Source: Rhodamnia argentea
Lineage: Eukaryota; Streptophyta; Magnoliopsida; Myrtales; Myrtaceae
Direction of reading: 5' to 3'
DNA: 64,000 nt
Assembly: GCF_020921035.1 (NCBI RefSeq)
Contig: NC_063150.1
Coordinates: 21,747,826 to 21,811,825 of the forward strand
Position 1 is the first letter of the stretch. Each line of letters opens with the position of its first letter. Positions 12,781-25,886 of the stretch are shown here, piece by piece. A program made the translations under genes and the position numbers. A model generated the notes under the pieces. It was given only the letters and a program-made list of their open reading frames with translations, was not told the origin of the DNA and did not search any database.

Positions 12781-15540
12781 AAGAAAAAACAGAGAATGGT
12801 GTTTTCTTTTGTTTTCTATGGTCTCTTCCATTTAAATAGGAGGATTTTTGTTTGGAGGACTTAAAAGTCCAAATGTTGGGTCAATAATAATGTGTCTCGG
12901 TGCCCATCATGGACTCTGGTGTCATTGTCCAGTATTTTTTTTTTTTTTCCAAAGAACATTTCCAATAGAAATTCCGAAGCCTAAATTGGTTCTCATTACT
13001 AATTGATTCTGTTGTTGCAGAGTATTGCATGCAATTCCTTCAAAAGAAGCAATTGATACGGTCGAGGTCAGTACACTCTTTCGTTGCCTTGTCGCTGTCA
13101 TGTTAAGTACTTCTTTGCTATATGTAGTTGTCGACTAGTCGTGGGTCATGCAGCTTATTTTCATATTATTGGCAACCACATGATAAGCGGCATAAATTAG
13201 CACGATGTTTACATGTTAAATAGGTCGATTTGTGGATTTTTTTATTGCTGGAACAAAGGACTACATTCTATCTATGCTCCTCAGTTGTAGTTATCCAAAT
13301 TTCTTGAAACACGTCTTATTCAAAGGGTATAGAGGCTTGGGTTTTTCTGGGCATATCATTTGTATCTCATGACTTGAGTTTGTCACCATTCCATGTCGTA
13401 TGCTTTGAAGATTTCGTCATAAAGGTTAACGAGATGTGCAGTATTCTTAAGCTAGACTTACCAACAATGCATGTGAGGTGAAAATTCCAATAGGACTAAA
13501 TTTGTGCACTTTTGGATTGAGCAAACTGAGTTGTTGTCTTAAACAGGTTTTGCAATCAAGAACGCACCCTACTTTTGTGTCATGGAAAGGTGGAGCAGTA
13601 AGATAAGCATTGTCTCATAACATCTTCTCACTATTTTTTGCTGTAAGAAGATGAATTTTGACTAAGACTCTAACTGGCGAGTTGAACATGACTCATTTCC
13701 TTTCCTGCCTGATGGAGACTGGGAGCTGTTTTGTATAAGAAATTCTGTTGGTTTTAAATCAAAATATGCAGAACACATTCGCCAACATCCCCTTTTACTC
13801 GGCCAATAATTATGGGGGTAAAGGCAAACATTGCATTTTCCAAAAGTACGCGCCTTGTTTAAATACAGCATCTTGAAGACAAAGAAAAGCTTCTTCAAAG
13901 AGAGACATACCATGTTTCCATGGTAGTCAAACTCGTCACATAACATTGATGATATCCCCAAGTTAGACCTTGTCACGGTCTTTTGAATAGTGGATTTGAA
14001 CACTGGCTAACTTAAATATATTCGAATATTCGTGTCCATCATTCGAACTTGCAACTTCTTAGTGATGAGCTTACTTGTTTAATTTAAGTTGTAGCCTTTC
14101 TTAACTTGGTTGGTTCTCAGGCTATTAATTTGAAGTGCAACCTGAAAATTTTTGAGTCAAAATCTGATATCTCTTAATATTGAAAGACTATTGCTGGGAG
14201 TATTCTGATAGATTAAATATTCCTCTTACTGTGGCATGCTTTGTTCTCAACAGATTTTAGGAATTCTTGATATTGGCCGAGATGCTTGGATACATCGAAT
14301 GGACTGGATTCACAATGGAGTCCATGTTGGTATCGGCAGAAAGTACAAGGACTCTTATTATGTCCAAGCACAAGCAACATGTTACATTAACTCTTGAAAG
14401 GTAAAACAATTGGGGCTCATAGCTACTCCCATTAAACTGGTCAGCGGAGATGCTCTTATTACGACTTTCGGGATAGTCTATGTTACTATTTCACTACTGC
14501 ATGTTCGAAACTCCATTTGAGGACATTGATTGCTGATCTCGATGGGTCTAAATACACTTGTGTCTACCAGGCAGGACCAGATGTTGAAGTTTTAAATCGT
14601 CTTCACTTGTGCAGCAGTTGCAGCAGGTGGTTTCCCCTTCTAAGCGTTCTGTGGGGCAAGGTTGCAAGCCTGTTAAGAATTGCAATTGTCCGGTGTCCCA
14701 TCCGAACGATTGCATAACTGCGGGGTGGTTATAACTGTTGCATTTCTTTCCTTCGTTCTGATCAGAGTTTGCACATCCTAATTAATATGGCTTCTTGTTG
14801 ATAGTTGAAGTGGATCCGAAGTCGGCTGGTTTTTGTGGACAAAGAAAGCGAGTGCTTCTTCTATGGCAATATCAGGCGGCTGGAAGGGTACTTGGTGATA
14901 CTGATAGCTTGCATTCCTCCCCTACTTCTTTTGCCGCAAAATATGTTGAAATCGTCCCCTCCCTGCATAATATCAAGTTTCTTTTCCCGCAAAATATGTT
15001 TTCTTCACTTAGAATAAATCAAAACGAACTACTAATCCGAGTTAATTTCCATGCAAAACCATGCTGGCCTTTCATGTATCGAAACGAACGGAATCGGTTT
15101 TTCCAGATTTTCCTTCTATTTGGTTTGCGCGGTTGAATCAAAGGACGGTTTTGCACCCTTCAAGGTCTTGTTACCGGTACTAACATATCACGTAGCATGG
15201 TGCACAATCGCCTATCAAAAGGCCCCGTTGATGTTCATCGGGCTGAACCTCTTGTTTTCGTGTGCTGCAATCACCTATCAAAGGAACCCGTTGATGTTGG
15301 TCCGGCTCAATTCTTTCTTTCGTGTACTGCACTTAACTTATTTTTGCTTCGAATTCTATGGAATGAATTTATTACACTTCGAATCACCACGATTTCTTCA
15401 ACTTCTAGTGCTTTTCGAACTCTTACATTTAGAACTTTTTGGACATTTAGTAAGTCAAGACTTTACTTATCTTTTTCAACATAAAATCGACTTTTGAACA
15501 ACTTTTTTTCTTCATTATCTTTTTCTTTTCTATTTCTCTC

Positions 15541-15650
15541 GCCACGTGCAAAACGTGCGATTTCATGCTAATACAAAACACGAAGACACCAAAGCAAGTC
15601 CCAGTAGATAGATACTCCTATTTTCACAAAAAGAAGCTCTATAAATAAAC
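15541..15650 (+). promoter_or_regulatory. Possible promoter: G-box plus TATA box
   Basis: CCACGTGC followed at plant-like spacing by CTATAAATAAACACCC. This is motif recognition only. The sequence downstream to 16400 has no gene I can name, so it may be a relic or chance. Confidence 0.25.
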
Positions 15651-17699
15651 ACCCTTTCTTTCCTCATTTTTCCTTTTGCACCCCCCTGCCTTCGCTTTTC
15701 GCGCCATCTTTTTTCCTTTTTTTTTTAAATTTTACCAACATATTACGAGCCAAAAATCCTGCAGCCGAAAATCCTGTCCTCTGCCACTGTTCAAGAAGAA
15801 CATCAAGAGCGTGTCTTGTTGCCTATGAAAGCGCAAGGAGAAAAATAAAGACAGCATATCAAACTGAGGAGCCTTGCCAGAGAGAAATTTGCTCTTAGTG
15901 TAGTTTCATCTTTAATAGGAAATGCATTTGCTGAGAAATGTTTTCTCCGACAAGTATATAAAAGATTGATCAAGGCATACACTACATTATATCAACAAGT
16001 TTTGCTCGATTGAAGTTGCTGAGAATCTCACATGAAAAAAAGGCTCCTCATTGGTTGGACGCCTCCACCTTTTCTAACAATATTTTGTTCTTAACCCTAG
16101 AGCAAGGTGCCTTTGTGTTTTCCATTATGCTCCACAAGATACTGATAGGGCCAAATGTTTTTTCACACCAACTATTTATTACTGTCCGCCAATTCATAAC
16201 AGGAATGGACTATCGGATAAGAGACTACCTCTACCAGAAACCAGGTTTAAACTATTTGTGTAGATGTGGCCATTTTGTGAAAAAAATGTGCCCAAGAAGC
16301 AGGTTTTTACATCTTAAGGGTGCGCATCGTAACACTTCTGAAAGTGGATTTCCGCTCCGGATGTGCTCCAAAAGGCAATACAATGCTCACAATTCATTTT
16401 TGTACCAAAATAAGTATACCAAAGTCTAGCTAACATATGGCCTAAGGAAACAATGTTAGGAACTTCACGAAAGCTGATAAAGACCATAATAGCACAATGG
16501 TAGATGAAATTCGTAAAACACTGTGCATAATAAAGCCACATTATTGCTAGTGTTAATCCATTTACAGCCTAATAATGCATGGAAACTTCCACTTATTAAC
16601 AGATTTGTTGTGATAATCCTTTTACCATCTATTGAAGGAATAATCATGGGAGACATAAAATGATCAACAATAACTATGAGTGGATAATTCGAGGGTATCA
16701 ATTCAGAGCAACAACAAAGTGCTGTTGGCCAAATTTATACAAGGCTGTGGAGAAGCAATGATAAACCATACATTTCGTGTGTCATTAGTCCGGTTTCTTC
16801 CCGCCACAATGACATGCCCATTCTCAACAATCTCACAACTGCTCGGTGGTACAATCTGAAATCATTCACTAATTAAGACTGATTTGTTCTCAAATGCACG
16901 TGGTTATCGAAGATCTGTTTTCTACCCAACTGGAACTTCAAGACTGTCCAAAGCAAGCTTTGCCTTATGTAAGAATAGCATATAGGTTTCGTTACTCCTT
17001 AGGAGAAAAAAAAATATGACTATAAGAGTTAGAAATTCTCAAGCAATTCAAGCAGAAATCTTCATCAAGTGTCCAGCAGTAGAAATATTCAGTATCGGTA
17101 TGCAGCTACTAATGGGATGAATGCATGTCTCACAGCTATATAATCGGGATCCCGCTGGTCCCGTATAATATACTGGTCACAAACTTCTGAAAAATCAGTA
17201 TTACAACATACTCGTCATGTAATTCAGATGCAAATCTTACTTAACTGTTAAACTGATATGGCTCTAACCACACTAAAGCAAAAACAGCAACTAATTTGAG
17301 AAACTACATGTGCTCATTTCAGTGTGTCCTATCATTGGTACCTCAGAAGCTTATTTTTCATTAAATAGGTTTCACTCAAACATCCAAGAAGCTTCCAGGA
17401 GTTAAGCTTCTTGGCATTTTCCTTCATAAAGGCTATGGCACATAAGGATTAAAAGAGAACCCTAGAATGTTGCAAAGGCGTCAGAAATCAGAATCGACAA
17501 TCAGCTTCTTGCGCTTTTGTCTCTATTCCACTGAATAACTTAAGAAAACTCCGTGTATGTCGGGTGATTCTTTTCGTTTTCATATCCACAGTCTACAGGG
17601 CGAAAATAAAAAAACCACTTAACCAGTTATCCATGGGCATAACAGATGTTCATATTACTCTCTAGCTCAGAGTAAATTTGGTTTTCAATTATCCCTAGT

Positions 17700-17960
17700 T
17701 GCCAAATCCGAAAAGTGGTAAAAGCACTCGACTGTCAAACAACCTTTCCTGGTGGCTTGCCGTCTCGCTTCTTCACTCCCCTATGGTTTTGCCGGCTGGT
17801 TGTCCGCTGCAATTCGTGGTTTCGCATAAGGGAGTTCCCGATCTATACCACGCGGATTGGCTCAGTTTTTCGCCTGAGAAGGGGACTGAACCAACCCATG
17901 TACACCCCCTCCCCATTTTGTTTCACTCTCCCTCCCTTGTTTGTCCTTTGAACGTAGAAT
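17700..17960 (+). repeat. Possible tRNA-derived SINE fragment
   Basis: AGTGGTAAAAGCACTCGACT at 17713-17732 resembles the D-arm and anticodon-stem side of a tRNA (A-box-like). A matching B box at the usual spacing is not clear, and no poly-A or poly-T tail with flanking duplication was found. It is not a functional tRNA gene, because no complete cloverleaf with a 3' acceptor match is present. Confidence 0.25.
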
Positions 17961-18619
17961 TCACCGACTTCTCTCAATAAATTGCCACTTCTAGCAATGG
18001 CTGCCGACTTTTCGGCTTGTAAAGTCATTACCAATGAGTTCACTACCAAGCATCCACAGACAACTTACGAAAGAAACACTTAGTCAAAGTCCCTCGAACA
18101 AATGCGGCGATACATTTTTCAAGTTTCCGCGCAGTCATAACACCGTACGAATCGAATTTCAAAATCCATCTTGAGCATTACATCAACTAATACAATTCGG
18201 ATGTGCCAGGCGTTACCTGATGTACAGCAAGCCGCATGATGCCCAGAACCACAAAGGAGAGTATCCTTCACCCAAAGCCCGTCATCAATTTCCATGGTTT
18301 CAGTCAGCAGTTGTAGTCGGTCGCCATTGGCTAGCTAGGAAGACTGTTTTAGGAAGATGGACCTTCTTCTGTTCATTACATTCGTCGGAGATCGGCAGCG
18401 TCTGATGGAAGATGAGCAGTCGCGATGCTGAAACTAGAGTCGGTGGAGTTCAAAGTTCGCCTACGGCGGAGACGAGGATTTAAAAATAAAGAATGAAAAA
18501 TAAAGTAATATACTTGGGGGCAATATCTAAAGAAAGACAGTGGAGAGAGAGAAATAAAGAAAAGAGATAAAGAGAAGAAAACAGGGAGAACAGGAAAAAA
18601 GAAGGAATTGGAATCAAGA

Positions 18620-21600
18620 TCAGCCGAATTTTACTGACCTAGGAATTGCTTCTATTAGAAGTCCACGTAGTCCTAGTTCGCAAGCCTCGAGGGGGGATCT
18701 CTTCGATATTATTTGACTGTGTTTCTCGGCGGCCATTTCACAATCTCGCAAGTCCTTCTGCCGATCTGCTTCGCTCGAACTATCTTCGTGCATAAGTGAA
18801 CTTGTGGCTACAGAATCTGTTGATTCACAATCAACCTCGTAGAATAAAGCTAGATCAATCAGTTGATTGTCTCGAAGCTCAGCATCATCCCCTAGATGCT
18901 TGCATATTATTCGGGATCCCAACTTTCTCATATTTTTACTCACTATTGTAACCCCAAACTCTGCATAATTTCCATCAATTTCACAAAAATCGACTTCTCC
19001 CCACAGCCTAGTTGGTCTGTAATAGTCAAGGAAGACATGCTCCGAATCCAACGAATGGGAACCCCCTATTGAATTGACTATCCACATTTCACCATTAACA
19101 TGTGTAGAAATCAAATACACGGGTCCCTTTCCCTGTTCATCAGGACTCAAAACGAAACATAGAACCATTCCAAGAATCTTGTCGTATATGTCCTGCGAAG
19201 CCATGAAAGATACGAAGCGCTCTTCATTAGGAAGGATCCACTGTGGCATCTCTCCTCCGGGGAGAAGACTTCCGCAACAAGACCATTTCTGTCGCATAGA
19301 TAGACTGGTAGTAAGTATCCAAGTCAATATTAGTTCCCAAATGATAACATCCATTGATGCTTGCTTGCATTAATGCACGAGTCTTATGCGACAGAAAACA
19401 TTCCACAAAAGTACGGGAGCCACCTAGGTTACATTATATGTATATGCATATGCATATGTATGCAGAGCTAGGAAAAATTGTCAAAAAAGTTGTGAATATA
19501 TTGCCCTATTATTAATACAGTCCTAAACTTTTTAACTTTATCAATTCAGTTCTAACCATTTTCTACCAGTATAATAGGCAAGCACATAATGGACCCAACA
19601 TATACTCCACGCCAATATGGATGTGTTTGTGTGTGTGCGTGTGTGTGTGTGAGAGAGTGAGAGAGAGAGCGAGAGAGACTAACCCGGCCCCCGGCCCGAT
19701 GAGTAAATCGGATCCGCCAAATCTCTACGGACAAAATGATCAATTAAGGTTAAATCTTCATTTCTTTGTAGAGATTCGTAATTGTCCGCAAATAGATAAT
19801 TCAAAAATGGGGGAAGCTCGGGAAACTCTTGTAATTGATGGTTGTTTTCAATTCTCAAAAGAGACAAACCACCACACGCACAAATGGATGTAGGAAGCAT
19901 GGTAATATTGTTCTCCGTCAAAAACAATTCACGCAAGACGGGAAAGCAAGAAAGATTCTCAAGAAAGTCAACTTCGGACAGATTACACCCCGTAAGGTCT
20001 AACCAGTGTAAACTTGAAAGTCCGGTCTTCATGCATGGATCAACTGAATCCTCGTACATTGGAAACCCAACTAAATTTGTGCAATAGGTAACTTGCAGGT
20101 CTTCAAGGTTTTGTAACTTATAAATCGAAGATGAAAGACGTTCCAGCCTCTTGCACTTTTTTATATATATTCCCTTCAATGAGACAAGATTTTCTATTAA
20201 TGCAAGAAGTTCTTTAATAGCGGTTCCTCCTAACCGAAGACTTTCCAGGCATTCGAGTCTATGTGGAATATCAGGGAACCTTGCAAATTTTTTGCATTTT
20301 TTAATATTGAGCTCTCGCAGATTTTTTGACTTGAGTGCATCTGGAAAAACACTGAGTTCAGGGCACTTCCTTAAATTCAAAACCTGCAACTGGTCATGAT
20401 CTGCGATGGACGGGTGGGCTTCTACCAAGTCTTTGCAATCACTGATATTTAATTCCTCGAGATTTGGAGTACACCGGAAGTTGGGCAGGCAAACCAGCGA
20501 CTCGCAATTACCGAAATTAACGTGCTTCAAAAATTGGAAGTCCTGCAAAAACAAGGAAACGAGCTTTGGTAAACATTCTGAAAGTTAAAAAATGGGTGTT
20601 CGTATGATGATGTTGCTTCCTTACATTTGAACCGGGTGATTCCCCTTAATGATCTTTTCAAGAAATTATAATACGTAATATTGATCATTAATAATATCAT
20701 AGTTTATTTCTGAGCACATTTCTTGACCTATTATTTAACTTTTCATTCAAAGTTACTAAACACATAGAAATATAACCAATAATTATACATACATATGTAT
20801 TTATATATATATATATACATATATATACTAGCAAATCATTTTGCATTTTAGATATTATTTGAAAGAATGGGATAATATATAGACACACAATATTAAAAAG
20901 TTCACGAATAAAATTGGGTCAGCCGTTATTAAAAAATTAGAGTGAGTATCATTAAAAATCCCAAAGCAGCACGCACTTTTACCCCTTACTAATTTTTATC
21001 TTACAAAAAACCTAAGTTGACAAGATTATGACATATTTAATCTAAACTGATTTTCATCTAAAAGAAAATCCCAAGCCGGTACTCCTCACCCAAGTTTACC
21101 CTCTATTAGCATATGAAAATTAGTTCGGGATAAAATTGTGCTACGCGTCATGCATGTGGCAATCCCAAAGTCCAAGTGAAGTGTCACGTGGCGAGTATGC
21201 TTATGTGGACCATGAGACAAAACCAACAACCATGCCACGTGTTATGCCATGTGAAAATCATAGAAGCGCAGTAAAATGCCACATGCGAGTGACGATGTGA
21301 GTCACATATCATAATGATGCCTTGTGTCAAGCCATGTGACAATTATAAAAGCAAAATGAAGTGTCAAATAGTAAGCACACGAGTGAACACTTCGTTGGAT
21401 TTCAGCGCTAACCATATATAATAGATGAAGGTCAAGAATACATGTTCTGTCACGATGAAATTTCCCGAAAATCAACAAAATTTCAAATTTATTGAAGTTC
21501 TTCAAATACAATGAACCAACTTTGAAAAACATTCGGACAAAAATATAAATTTAATATATTGAATTCAAAAGGGCCGATATAGGTAAATGCTCACCTTAAA

Positions 21601-24032
21601 TTGATTTGGCACTACTGTGACCCTACAATTGCTCATAGCAAATCCCACTAATTTCTTTCGGCCAGAGGAAAATTCTGGAATTCCGGGACCACATCCATCC
21701 CATTCAAACCATCTCAGGTCATTATGAAGATAGGTAGGATCTTGAGAACCATGCACATTGCGCAAAATTAGAAGTCTCAATCTTCTCATTTTTGTAAAAG
21801 TATCGGGACCGATAAATATTTCTGTCGGCTCGGGTGACTCCAACACAATGGCTCTTACCACATGACTTCCCCGTATACAAGACTATTTAGGTTACGCATG
21901 TTCAGTGGCTAGAGTAAAAACTATAAGGAGCATAATTTTGATCGTATTTGCAAGTCTTACCATGTCACTAGACACAACTTCAATAGCGTCATCACAAAAC
22001 CATAGCCTGCTGCGTCTCCCGGGATCGGCGCTTTCTTGGATCACAATATCCATACCCATCAATTGAATCAAGCCGTGCATTTCTACTATATTTTTGGACT
22101 CAATGCTTATCAAGGACCTCTCGGTGAGAATTTGTAATCCTATTACCACCTTAAAATCACAACTGTCAAGAGCGTTCAGTATATACTTAGTTTCGCGCCC
22201 CTTAAAGAAACAGGCAATGTGAAGAAAAATCTCTTTCTCATTTGTCTCTAGTCCATCATAACTTATTTTAAGCACATCATTGATGTCTTTCTTAGGAGAC
22301 ATAGAAACTTTATCCAGTGCACTTTCCCATACATCTTCTCTTCTACCACGTAAGAAGGAACCTAGCACCTCAAGTGCTAAAGGAAGACCTTTAGCATGAT
22401 TCAGAACACCATCCACTAGATCTGTCCTAATTTCAAATTTTTGGTGTGTCGGAAAAGCATGCTTACTAAGTAGCTCATGAGCTGCATCCTTATCCAGTTC
22501 TTTAACTTCATAAACATGATCCAGATCTATCCCGTGACTAGTCAATACATGCCTATCTCTTGTAGTGACGATGATCCTGCTTCCATTACCAAACCACTTG
22601 CATTCTCCTGCTAAAGCATTTAACTGGCGCAAGTCATCCACATCATCAAAGATAAGGAGAACTTTTTTGCGACAAAGTCTCTCTTGTATTTGATTAATAC
22701 CTCTATCAACACTGGACACTACTAATCTTTCTTTGAGTTTTAACACCTCAAATAGCAAGTTTTCTTGCAAAGTAGCCAAATCTTTGCAGTTTTTTGAAAC
22801 TTCTCGAACATTCCGCAGAAAACATGAACCCTCAAATTGCTTGAAAATTTTATTATAAACGGATTTGGCTAAAGTCGTCTTTCCTATGCCTCCTTTTCCC
22901 CATAATCCCATCATGAGAACATCATCATCAGACTGAAGGTTTAACATCGATTCCAACTTAGCAACTTGGGAATCTATCCTCACCGTATACTTAGCAACAT
23001 GCAAAGGTGCTCGGTTTACGTGAGCGGAGATTTCCATCACAATTCTTTGTATAAACTCTGACTCATTTCTGAAAAAAAAAAAAACGAAAAAGAAGTTGTG
23101 GCATCATTTTAGTAATCTAAATAAGCAAATAGCAAGCAATTACTAGCCAACAATGACCAAGTAGTGCATCACATTTTCACATCACCACAGCCAAAACAAA
23201 ATATATTCCCACCAAATCGAATTACTAACTAACTTTAGAGATTGTCAATCTTAATTAGATTGACTTATCAACTTGTTTTGCGTTATGTCACTAACCAATT
23301 TTGGATTGCCAAGCTTATTTTTCTTTAATTTATCACCTATTCTTCTCTCTTGCTAAATTTTATTTTTCTTTCTTAACTAAGTCTCAAATTTACCAACTCT
23401 TATATGAAATTACTAACTTTAACTAAATCCATTTAAGATTTCAAGATTCTCGAGATGAAGTATCTATGTGGACACTTACAATCATGTGTGTAGATTAATT
23501 CATTTATTTTAAAAAACAATCTCTATAGTTACTTGTAATAATTATCTTCTTACACAAAATATGGACTCCACTCCACTTACTCATCTTTCAGATGCCACCC
23601 GGACAAGCTAGTAGCATCGAAAAGAGCTTTCTTCCATCTCTTCACTTCCTCCGAATCCTTCCCGATCTTGGACTCGTGCTCAAGCATAGCTTTTTTGTAA
23701 TTGTCTCTTGGTGTTCTCACTTCTTTGGGTTCCACTTTGTAAAATACTGGAAAGACTATGAGGTCTCTTTCTTCCTTGCAGTTCATGATTTTTGCCACCT
23801 CTTCCAAACACCACCGTGAGAAAGCGTAATCCTCAGAGAAAATGATGATTGCGATCTGCGATTCCTCGATCGCCTTCATAAGTGCCGGCGCTATTTGCTC
23901 TCCTTTTCTGAGCTCCTCACTATCAACATAAGTGAAGATTCCTTCTCGGTTAAGAGAGTCATAGAGATGACTGAGGAAGTTGTTCCGAACGTCTTCGCCT
24001 CTAAAGCTCAAAAACACATGATAAGAAGCCAT
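18620..24032 (-). CDS. TIR-NBS-LRR disease resistance protein with C-JID, one-base frameshift in last exon
   Basis: Intracellular immune receptor. Exons (transcript order): 24032-23581, 23068-21961, 21882-21595, 20542-19684, 19423-18620. All junctions are GT-AG and phases agree. TIR, residues 1-150: begins MASYHVFLSFRGED, with SRWCLEE at 72-78 holding the conserved TIR glutamate. NB-ARC: P-loop GKGGIGKTT (208-216, Lys214), kinase-2 VLLIFDD (287-293), RNBS-B SRIIVTTR, GLPLAL (378-383), RNBS-D CFFKGRE. The MHD motif reads MHG (481-483; bases 22072-22080). Exon 4 holds the LRRs. Exon 5 holds the post-LRR C-JID, with PGGEMPQW. A run of four G on the plus strand (19259-19262) adds one base relative to the frame entering the exon. 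As written, translation stops at 19227-19229 after 967 residues. With three bases there the protein would be 1169 residues. The remaining 200-plus codons are open, so the change is recent or a sequencing error. Confidence 0.87.
19424..19683. repeat. Last intron of the TIR-NBS-LRR gene: Mutator-like arm fragment and GT/GA microsatellite
   Basis: 19470-19570 repeats the wording of the MULE-type foldback arm at 43749-43990 (GTCAAAAAAGTT..., ...CAGTCCTAAACTTTTT). 19620-19677 is a GT-rich then GA-rich microsatellite beside the exon 4 donor. Confidence 0.6.
22072..22080 (-). other. MHG variant of the NB-ARC MHD motif
   Basis: The codons are ATG CAC GGC, giving Met-His-Gly at residues 481-483, in the position where most NLR proteins have Met-His-Asp. 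The Asp normally helps hold the ADP-bound resting state, and substitutions at this position in other NLRs have often caused autoactivity. Natural variants also occur without it. Confidence 0.8.
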
Positions 24033-25289
24033 TAGATGATGGAGTTCGACAATCAGGAACGAGTTTGTTCGCTGTTCGATCTTCGCGTTGATATGTTCTT
24101 ATACTAGAGGACACTCAGGACAGAGCTGCATGACTTTTTTAGGTCAGGGTCAACAGAAGTTAAATATTAATTTTTGGAAAATGATGGTGGTTGTGGATGG
24201 ATCAAGACATCACATGGGCGTGAACACATGGGACTTTTTTTTACTGAAGACCGTACATCATGGGGTTGTTTCGATTGGCTTATTGACACAAGTTTCTTTG
24301 TTTTCTAAAATGTTTTGATAACACATCTAAGCGAGATAATTGTGGCAGATGTCTCTCGTTGCCCCATTTATTGCGGAAAAAAAATGGTAAAGTGTTTGGA
24401 TCTTAGCATTTGCTACGACCCAAGTGCCAAGAAATTGTTGAGCTCTTTCGTTAGTTCAAGAAAATTATCCAGTTGTCTCCCAAAGACGCGGTTGACGTGA
24501 TCTGCTTTTCCGTTTTCTGTTCTTCCTTGGGGATAGAAGCAGATGAAGTCAACATCCAAGGAGGACTTGCAATGGAAACTGCAAGCAAATGTCCATTGCG
24601 TCTTCAGTGGATTACGGAAAGAGAGCAGAACCAGCGTAGGCATAACGCATAAGCCCAAATGGCCGACAAAAGCAGTGGATAATATTATCGATAACTACTG
24701 GTCCTATTTTTTTTTTTTTTTTGGTGAAAACTACTGGTCCTATTGACAAGCCGACAAACAACTTTAGAGTGTTGGATTTTCGTGTCGTCGGTTATAGGCT
24801 CACTAATAAATAAATAAAAATTGTGGGCTTTCTTGAAATGGCATCCCACCCTCCCAATTGTTGATTCTTCTTTGATAAATAATAACTCAACACGTGATAC
24901 TCCAACATATATCATTATTTGCGCCAATTAAATATATCAGAAAAGAATAATTTTAGATCTATTAACGATAGCAGAACTTCGGGAAATCTTGTGGCTTAAA
25001 TATGGACCAAAATTTCTAATAGGTATGAATATGGACTTATTCTCACTTAAGATCACATACCACAGTGTTATTCAGATTGTCTTATCAAAACAAGTTTCTT
25101 TATTTGATGTTGAATATATTCTTAAATTGTTGATGAGTATGCCGTTCTAACATAAGATAAAGTTTTAATCAATGTGCCGGCTACGAGGGGATAATTTTCA
25201 TATATTTAGTCTTCGCTTTTCTTTTTCTTACATCGGAAATGAAGTAGTGACTTTCATTATGTTTGTTGTAATATTAACCCATGAATCTA

Positions 25290-25735
25290 ATAGTATCTTG
25301 TAAATAAGTCAATGCGAAAAGCACTAGAAAAATAAACAAGAAATAATAAATAACCTTAGATATGCACGTAGTTTGGTTTGAAAGTCGATACCTATATTCA
25401 CGATAGAGCTAATCATAAATAGTCCATTACAATCAAAGAATCAGAGTTACAATTGTTCATAATATTTGAGTATTTTTCATTCCTAAATTACACCCAAGTT
25501 CAAAACATTTATAAATAAAATAAACTTAACTGGATGTAAAACTCAGGCCACATAAATCGTGTCTAGGCGCTCCTCTCGTATGGCCGAAAGCGCAAGAACT
25601 TCGTGCAGTCTTCCTGTGTTTTCTTTCACGGCGTGGCCCTCTATACAGAAAAGGGGCCTTCTTTTCTCCTGTATGGATGTGGCAGAAAAGCAATTAGAGA
25701 AGTCTAAGTTTTGATCTTGGTTAAACTCTCCTCAA
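25290..25735. repeat. Direct repeat, copy 1 (partner 25887-26430)
   Basis: The two copies share AATAAACAAG, AGTCGATACCT, CTGGATGTAAAACTC, GCTCCTCTCGTA, AAGAACTTCGTGC and AGAAAAGGGG in order, about 590 bp apart. This copy lacks about 115 bp found in the partner between two AGCAA words, which suggests a deletion between short direct repeats. Confidence 0.85.
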
Positions 25736-25886
25736 TAACCTAAAGTCGTTCCTCCCATTAAATTCTCAATTTCTACTTTCGCTTGCAATCATAGAATTTC
25801 TATGTAATAATTAGACATGAAAATGCCCCAAATCATAATCCAGAAAATCTAATAACAAATTCTATAATATTAACACGAAAATGTAA

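Larger units (their letters stand above)
3709..14397 (+). pseudogene. ARP9: Actin-related protein 9 (ARP9), 20 exons, disabled by three lesions
   Basis: ARP9 is a plant-specific actin-fold protein expected to act in the nucleus. Exons read from splice sites and frame: 3709-3711, 3810-3882, 3969-4078, 4184-4243, 4345-4413, 5109-5208, 6315-6514, 6796-6916, 9288-9352, 9862-9951, 10615-10665, 10997-11127, 11341-11430, 11525-11595, 11682-11881, 11964-12007, 12090-12139, 13021-13066, 13547-13597, 14254-14397. Undamaged, the total would be 589 residues, the family's usual size. It starts MDYLKTAIPSQL and contains NPGSANIRVGLA (actin phosphate-1 region), GNGLSTACIVNIGAQ and PTFVSWKGGA. Exon 1 codes for the start Met only. 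Lesions: TGA at 10618-10620 where the family has Gly (D-G-V-A-L-P); one base missing at the start of exon 12 (10997); and the acceptor of exon 16 reads GG, not AG, at 11962-11963. Function would therefore need another locus. Exon 6 start is the least certain boundary. Confidence 0.85.
14398..18619. other. Intergenic stretch between ARP9 and the TIR-NBS-LRR gene, no gene recognised
   Basis: I see no open frame with recognisable protein features. The first few hundred bases are probably ARP9 3' flank. A CCACGTGC G-box-type hexamer (15542-15549) lies about 95 bp upstream of a TATAAATA box (15641-15648), which could be a core promoter, but no gene follows convincingly. At 16315-16375 there is a truncated end of the TA-flanked MITE family (GTGCGCATCGTAACACTTCTG-type terminus). 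18490-18620 is purine-rich. Confidence 0.5.

Noticed and set aside
17700..17790. A tRNA gene, suggested by a tRNA-like D-arm sequence.
   Set aside because: No complete cloverleaf, acceptor stem or convincing B box; listed only as a possible SINE fragment.
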